A stretch of 62,933 bases of DNA. It comes from Deltaproteobacteria bacterium. GTDB lineage: Bacteria > Desulfobacterota > Desulfobacteria > Desulfobacterales > SpSt-501. The translations under genes and the position numbers were made by a program. Location: positions 1 through 62,933 of the forward strand of contig JACRCN010000020.1 in the NCBI GenBank assembly GCA_016219005.1, given 5' to 3'. This document shows, one piece after another, positions 59,683-62,933 of the stretch (positions are counted from its first letter, which is position 1; every line of letters starts with the position of its first letter). The notes under the pieces are model-generated. The model was not told where the DNA came from. It saw nothing but the letters and a program-made list of their open reading frames with translations, and did not search any database.

Positions 59683-60986
59683 CTGGTTTCCCGCTGAATC
59701 TGCTTCCTGGTTTTGGAGTAATAGATGCCCACCGAAAACAACGCGGCTCCGGCGATGAAAAAGACCAACGATCGGGCCAGCAGGCTGACGAACAAGTCCG
59801 TGTAGCGGGCAAAGGTAATGGCGGCAAACAGCACGCATCCGGTCGCGGTTGTTTTCAGATTGAGGTCCTTGCAGCCGGTGGAGATCATCATGATGGCCTG
59901 GTACAGCAAGAGCGTGTTAAAAACAGCCATCCCCAGCCAGCCGCCTAATTTGATCACACCCAGTACGTTCAAAAGAACCAGGATAAAGGCGACTAATACG
60001 CCATAGTATTCCTTGCGAAATCCCTCTTCATACGGCTGTTGTTTTTTGGAAAGCGGCCAGATGGCCCACGCCCAGAGGCAGGCGGCACCCAGAGCAAATG
60101 CGAAAAACAATATGCTTTCCAGGAATCGATCGAAATTAATCGACCACGTGCCCTCGCCCCGATGGTGGAAGCTCAAAATGAAAAGTACGGCGATATAAAC
60201 GGAGAAGCCCACAAAGGAAAACACCGGACCGATCTGTGGAAATGCACCGCGCCTGCGAACCAACCGGCTGGCTGCGATGAGCATGCAAGCGCTGAAAAAA
60301 ACGACCAGGCCCGCCAAATCGCCTTTGATGTTCGCTAGGGCAACAAAAAGGGTAAATAAAAACCCGATCGTGCAGATAGCTGCCAGAACTCGTGAGCGAT
60401 TTGACCATGCCAGCGGCATGATGCCGCCCAAGATGAGGACCGGTGACAGGAACTGTGGACTCTTAAAATCGAAAACCTCGAAACCGTTCCACAAAACCAA
60501 AAGAATGGTTGCGATAATACCCTGGGTCGTGGAGGGCAGAGCCAATGCCATGGCCAGAGCGCCAAGCCCCCATATCAAGAAGGCATTGGGGTAGTGTTCT
60601 TCAATATGGTAAATCTGGGCGACCAGCCAGATGCCGGCGCCAAACAGCATGGTGCCCAGCAGGTGAAGCCCTTCGCCGGCGGTCTGGTATCGGCTTGCAG
60701 GCCGCCTGAGCCAATAACCGGCGCCATGGGCGCCGATCAATGCCGCAAGAATGACCCCCAGTTTTACAAACTTGTGCATCCGCTGCCAGTTGTAGGCAAA
60801 TAGCAAGATGACGCCCAGCCCGAAGAGAACGGCACCGATGCTGAAAAAAATGACCCGACCCCAGGCGACGCTTTCGGCCGGTGCCGGATATCGATCTCTT
60901 AGTGCTGCCGCCTGGACCGGTTCGATGACACCCTCATTCACCCACAGGTCGATTTCGCCGAGCAGCCATTTGATGTGCTTTTTCAT
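59679..60986 (-). CDS. DUF2157 membrane protein
   Basis: A 435-residue protein with a short helical N-terminal domain (IKWLLGEIDLWVNEGVIEP, typical of DUF2157) and about 12 membrane helices. It is translationally coupled to the GDYXXLXY protein. The pair forms a unit inserted, on the opposite strand, between the two halves of the broken C26 gene. Function unknown. Confidence 0.9.
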   Translation of the reverse strand: MKKHIKWLLGEIDLWVNEGVIEPVQAAALRDRYPAPAESVAWGRVIFFSIGAVLFGLGVILLFAYNWQRMHKFVKLGVILAALIGAHGAGYWLRRPASRYQTAGEGLHLLGTMLFGAGIWLVAQIYHIEEHYPNAFLIWGLGALAMALALPSTTQGIIATILLVLWNGFEVFDFKSPQFLSPVLILGGIMPLAWSNRSRVLAAICTIGFLFTLFVALANIKGDLAGLVVFFSACMLIAASRLVRRRGAFPQIGPVFSFVGFSVYIAVLFILSFHHRGEGTWSINFDRFLESILFFAFALGAACLWAWAIWPLSKKQQPYEEGFRKEYYGVLVAFILVLLNVLGVIKLGGWLGMAVFNTLLLYQAIMMISTGCKDLNLKTTATGCVLFAAITFARYTDLFVSLLARSLVFFIAGAALFSVGIYYSKTRKQIQRETR

Positions 60987-61121
60987 GATTGACTGTTCGC
61001 TTTCAGTTTGCCGATTCTGAACCCGATGAATGCCGCCTTCTTATGGTTGAAGACGACTTCTAATATTTTACTCATAGTTTCAACAAAAGATCAAATTTTC
61101 AATTCATCCCCGGAACAACCG

Positions 61122-61418
61122 CTGCCTTTTCTCTATCCCGCGCACACCGTCCGGATCGAGGCCGGCAGCCGCCTGCGCCGCATCCTCGGCAAGCCGGAGG
61201 TCTGGGTGAACGGCAAGCATCGCCAGGCGGTAAAAGATTCGGCCCCCAGGCTTGTTGTGACGGCGCGGGCCAGGGACAGGGTCATCGAGGCGGTCGAACA
61301 CTCGGACAAGCACTATGTCATCGGGGTCCGGTGGCATCCCGAGGGGACGTGGCGGGATGACGCATATTCCAAGAAACTCTTCAGGTACTTCCTGCGAGCC
61401 GCCGGCGAATTGTCGTAA
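61122..61418 (+). pseudogene. C-terminal remnant of the peptidase C26 gene
   Basis: The frame encodes HTVRIEAGSRLRRILG, VNGKHRQAVKDSAP and VIGVRWHPEGTWRDDAYS, the closing part of class I glutamine amidotransferase-like C26 hydrolases, including the His-Pro-Glu of the triad. The nucleophile Cys region is missing. It lines up with the N-terminal remnant at 58497 in strand and order. Confidence 0.75.
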
Positions 61419-61503
61419 AGACGTAACTCACGTTCTGCACGAATGTCCCTTTGCACAGGCACGCGGTTAGTGGGTGGCGGCGTCGGTTGCAGCGCGTTAG
61501 CCG
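61419..61503. other. Junction between broken C26 gene and cassette region
   Basis: A short stretch without a gene. On the minus strand it contains CTAACGCGCTGCAACCGACGCC, which looks like the first half of an attC site without its second half. This suggests the cassette array was cut at this point. Confidence 0.35.
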
Positions 61504-61635
61504 TCAGCCATTGGCTGCCTGATGACGGTTCTCCATCATCAGGAAATTCATGGTTGGTATTTCAATACGAACAACCTCCTTCGAGGAAGGCTGATACAGG
61601 GGTTTCATGTCTCTTTTTAGGTCCACTTTCTCCAT
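61504..61635 (-). pseudogene. Truncated GyrI-like small-molecule-binding protein
   Basis: A 43-residue frame beginning MEKVDLKRDMKPLYQPSSKE and running through IEIPTMNFLMM before an early stop. This is the N-terminus of GyrI-like domain proteins, which normally exceed 200 residues. It follows the candidate attC at 61651-61713, so it seems to be a cassette whose 3' part was lost. Confidence 0.65.
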
Positions 61636-61650
61636 AATTTCTCCAATAAC

Positions 61651-61713
61651 GGCTAACATACGGCTCAGTGGCGGCCGGCTTTTTCGGCGATCCGCTGCAT
61701 CCGGTGGTCAGGC
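61651..61713 (-). repeat. Candidate attC recombination site (degenerate)
   Basis: On the minus strand this 63-bp segment starts at GCCTGAC (consensus RYYYAAC with one change), folds on itself through GCCG/CGGC, and ends at GTTAGCC (close to GTTRRRY). It lies right after the rhodanese stop and before the truncated GyrI-like start, as expected of an integron cassette site. Confidence 0.5.
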
Positions 61714-62106
61714 GCAACCGCAGGACGCTGATGGATCATCGCTTGAAGCTGCACCCGTTGAAGTGGGGTGAGCGTCACGCTTCCACCAATCCAGACCGCC
61801 TATAAGTTCTTTGACCCTAAACCCGAGCTTAATCATGGCCACAGCCCCCTTGGTTGAGGCGTTGCACCCAATACCATCACAGTACGTGACAACCAGAGCC
61901 GCCCTATCCAAGTTTGAGGCAGATTCCGGGCTCATATGCCGATACGGAATATTGATGGCTCCTGGGATGTGTTCAGCCGCATAAGCTTGGGGAGCGCGGA
62001 CATCGATGACGATGACGTTTTCCTTGGCCTCAAGTGCGACTTTGAGATCCCACGAGTCTGTCTCGTAGGCCAACTTGTTTAGGTAGTGCTGCACCTGTTC
62101 TTTCAT
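61708..62106 (-). CDS. Rhodanese-like protein on a gene cassette
   Basis: A 132-residue single-domain rhodanese without signal. VIVIDVRAPQAYAAEHIPG opens the fold, and the active loop is VVTYCDGIGCNAS with the persulfide Cys. The C-terminal tail ends SASCGCA. GGAG precedes the ATG at 62106. It is flanked on both sides by attC-like sites, so it is probably a mobile integron cassette rather than part of a sulfur operon. Confidence 0.88.
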   Translation of the reverse strand: MKEQVQHYLNKLAYETDSWDLKVALEAKENVIVIDVRAPQAYAAEHIPGAINIPYRHMSPESASNLDRAALVVTYCDGIGCNASTKGAVAMIKLGFRVKELIGGLDWWKRDAHPTSTGAASSDDPSASCGCA

Positions 62107-62123
62107 GGCGAACTCTCCATTGC

Positions 62124-62183
62124 GACAAACGTGTGAATTAAGCCGCGCCGCAAAGCGGGATCGGCTTGAATGAATAGTTGGGC
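62124..62183 (-). repeat. attC (59-base element) of an integron cassette
   Basis: A 60-bp site on the minus strand. It begins with GCCCAAC (62183-62177, perfect RYYYAAC), continues ATTCATTCAAGCCG, has a GC-rich turn, then CGGCTTAATTCA, and ends GTTTGTC (62130-62124, degenerate GTTRRRY). The arms TTCAAGCCG/CGGCTTAA pair. Layout and wording closely resemble the attC sites of aadA-type cassettes. It separates the SnoaL-like and rhodanese genes. Confidence 0.8.
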
Positions 62184-62232
62184 GCCGTGTTAAGCTACAG
62201 TCGAGTTCATAAACAAGGTCCTTGGCCACTCC

Positions 62233-62583
62233 TTATTTCACTTCGACCAGATAAGTAGTAAGCCGCTTGATTTTTGCATTTTTCATGGCAAAAACATCGC
62301 AAAATACTGCGTTAAGAAAACCACCATCCTTTTTCTTGACTCGTACCGCCCCTTCAGCGATTACGACATCGTTTTCTTCGACCATTCGAGTAATGGTTAT
62401 GGCCGGGCTACCTACAAATGCATCGTTTTCTATTTCTTTGTCAAACGCGTCCCTTCCGACAAGATGAAATGCGCCGGGCATTTCCCACTCAACATCTTCG
62501 GTCAAGCAAGACAAGATCTGCTCGTGGTCTGATTTATTAAAGCCGTCCATATATTTTTCGATGGTATTTTTGTTCTTTGTCAT
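62233..62583 (-). CDS. SnoaL/NTF2-like protein on a gene cassette
   Basis: A 116-residue cone-shaped NTF2-fold protein. The opening YMDGFNKSDHEQILSCLTED and the closing TYLVEVK are typical of SnoaL-like small enzymes or ligand binders. The function is unknown. Such proteins are common in integron cassettes, and an attC site follows its stop codon. GC content is lower than that of the island genes. Confidence 0.85.
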   Translation of the reverse strand: MTKNKNTIEKYMDGFNKSDHEQILSCLTEDVEWEMPGAFHLVGRDAFDKEIENDAFVGSPAITITRMVEENDVVIAEGAVRVKKKDGGFLNAVFCDVFAMKNAKIKRLTTYLVEVK

Positions 62584-62637
62584 GTCCTATCAGCTACTTA
62601 TGTTATGAAGGAAGTCAATGATCGGTGTGCCGAGCGT

Positions 62638-62933
62638 CTATCGCTTGACATGCGCGGCAAACGCCGGCTTTTCGGTGGCGGTCCGCGCGCCGGAAGGGTT
62701 AGCCCGATCTTCCGATTGAAGCGACAAGGCCCGTAACGACACCTGCTTCTTGCCTGAAGCGACCGACTGGGTGCCGACTTCTTTGAAGCCATGGCGTTCG
62801 TGGAAGCGACGTGAAAGATCGTTCGGGGGATAGATGTCGAACTCGCACGTTACCCGGCGTGCGTTTGTCTGTCTGGCAAAAGAGAAGAGATCCGTATAGA
62901 AACGATGGCCGATACCGCGCCCTTGATATGCGA
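62638..62933 (-). CDS. GNAT acetyltransferase, 5' end outside the window
   Basis: The C-terminal 98 residues of a GNAT-fold acetyltransferase. The acetyl-CoA loop AYQGRGIGHRFYTDL is at the window edge, followed by ARRVTCEFDIYPPNDLS and FHERHGFKEVG. The stop is at 62640-62638. It is in line with the cassette genes on the minus strand and is likely another cassette, though no clear attC is visible in the 54 bp after it. Confidence 0.8.
   Translation of the reverse strand, partial: AYQGRGIGHRFYTDLFSFARQTNARRVTCEFDIYPPNDLSRRFHERHGFKEVGTQSVASGKKQVSLRALSLQSEDRANPSGARTATEKPAFAAHVKR

Noticed and set aside
62584-62637. attC site after the GNAT gene
   Set aside because: The 54-bp gap has no convincing RYYYAAC/GTTRRRY pair or palindromic arms.

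Overview
The window reads as an accessory region (arsenic island plus energy-metabolism cluster) from an anaerobic, GC-rich bacterium. The gene families (respiratory arsenate reductase, Hnd/Hyd-like NADH module, HdrC-like ferredoxins, FmdE, many Cys-rich redox proteins) and a probable selenoprotein fit a Desulfobacterota (deltaproteobacterial) arsenate or sulfate respirer. That placement is inferred from gene content only; no rRNA or tRNA gene was seen.

Layout. 1-2640: a truncated MFS transporter and a DUF2148 ferredoxin-domain protein (minus strand), divergent from a ChrB-like protein across a back-to-back promoter built on one palindrome. 2876-8123: arsenic detoxification. A Cys-rich AbrB-type regulator and arsM lie on the plus strand. 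arsR1, acr3, arsP, a transglutaminase-like protein and arsN2 form a minus-strand operon under a clear ArsR-type promoter. 8257-14947: a long minus-strand operon headed by a second arsR that encodes a thiol/redox set: three thioredoxin-fold proteins with CxxC, a thioredoxin-like lipoprotein cut by an in-frame amber codon, a DGC zinc-binding protein, CcdA, a cation diffusion facilitator, a MauE/DoxX-like protein, an Fe-S protein and a membrane rhodanese. 14972-26113: arsenate respiration. A PhnD-type lipoprotein sensor and a membrane-anchored sigma-54 activator precede a -24/-12 promoter that drives an orphan receiver protein, arrA (with the RGRY signature), arrB, arrC, arrD, an FmdE-family protein and a molybdopterin-binding protein.

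26248-33560: flavoproteins (nitronate monooxygenase-like, SQR-like, thioredoxin-reductase-like), DUF1641, a duplicated-domain protein, a zinc-ribbon protein, a decayed 3' end of a second molybdopterin-binding gene, a four-cluster HdrC-like ferredoxin and a membrane protein with an HEGAH motif. 33544-35000 (minus): moeA followed, with an ATGA overlap, by a small BFD-like [2Fe-2S] protein whose conserved CC appears as UGA-Cys, a likely selenoprotein. 35325-54728: a complex I operon (nuoABC, ferredoxin, nuoEFG-like, nuoDHIJK, four antiporter-like subunits, a small membrane protein, a molybdopterin oxidoreductase, a second ferredoxin, a tandem-GAF protein).

54729-62933: a plastic end. It holds degenerate DNA, a 148-bp MITE-like element, a split transketolase, an MFS transporter, a peptidase C26 gene broken by a two-gene block, and minus-strand integron-type cassettes (truncated GyrI-like, rhodanese, SnoaL-like, GNAT) with attC sites but no integrase in view.

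Together the genes suggest arsenate respiration coupled through a quinone pool to a complex I variant, with arsenite and organoarsenical export, arsenic methylation, and thiol-redox functions placed under arsenic-type regulators.
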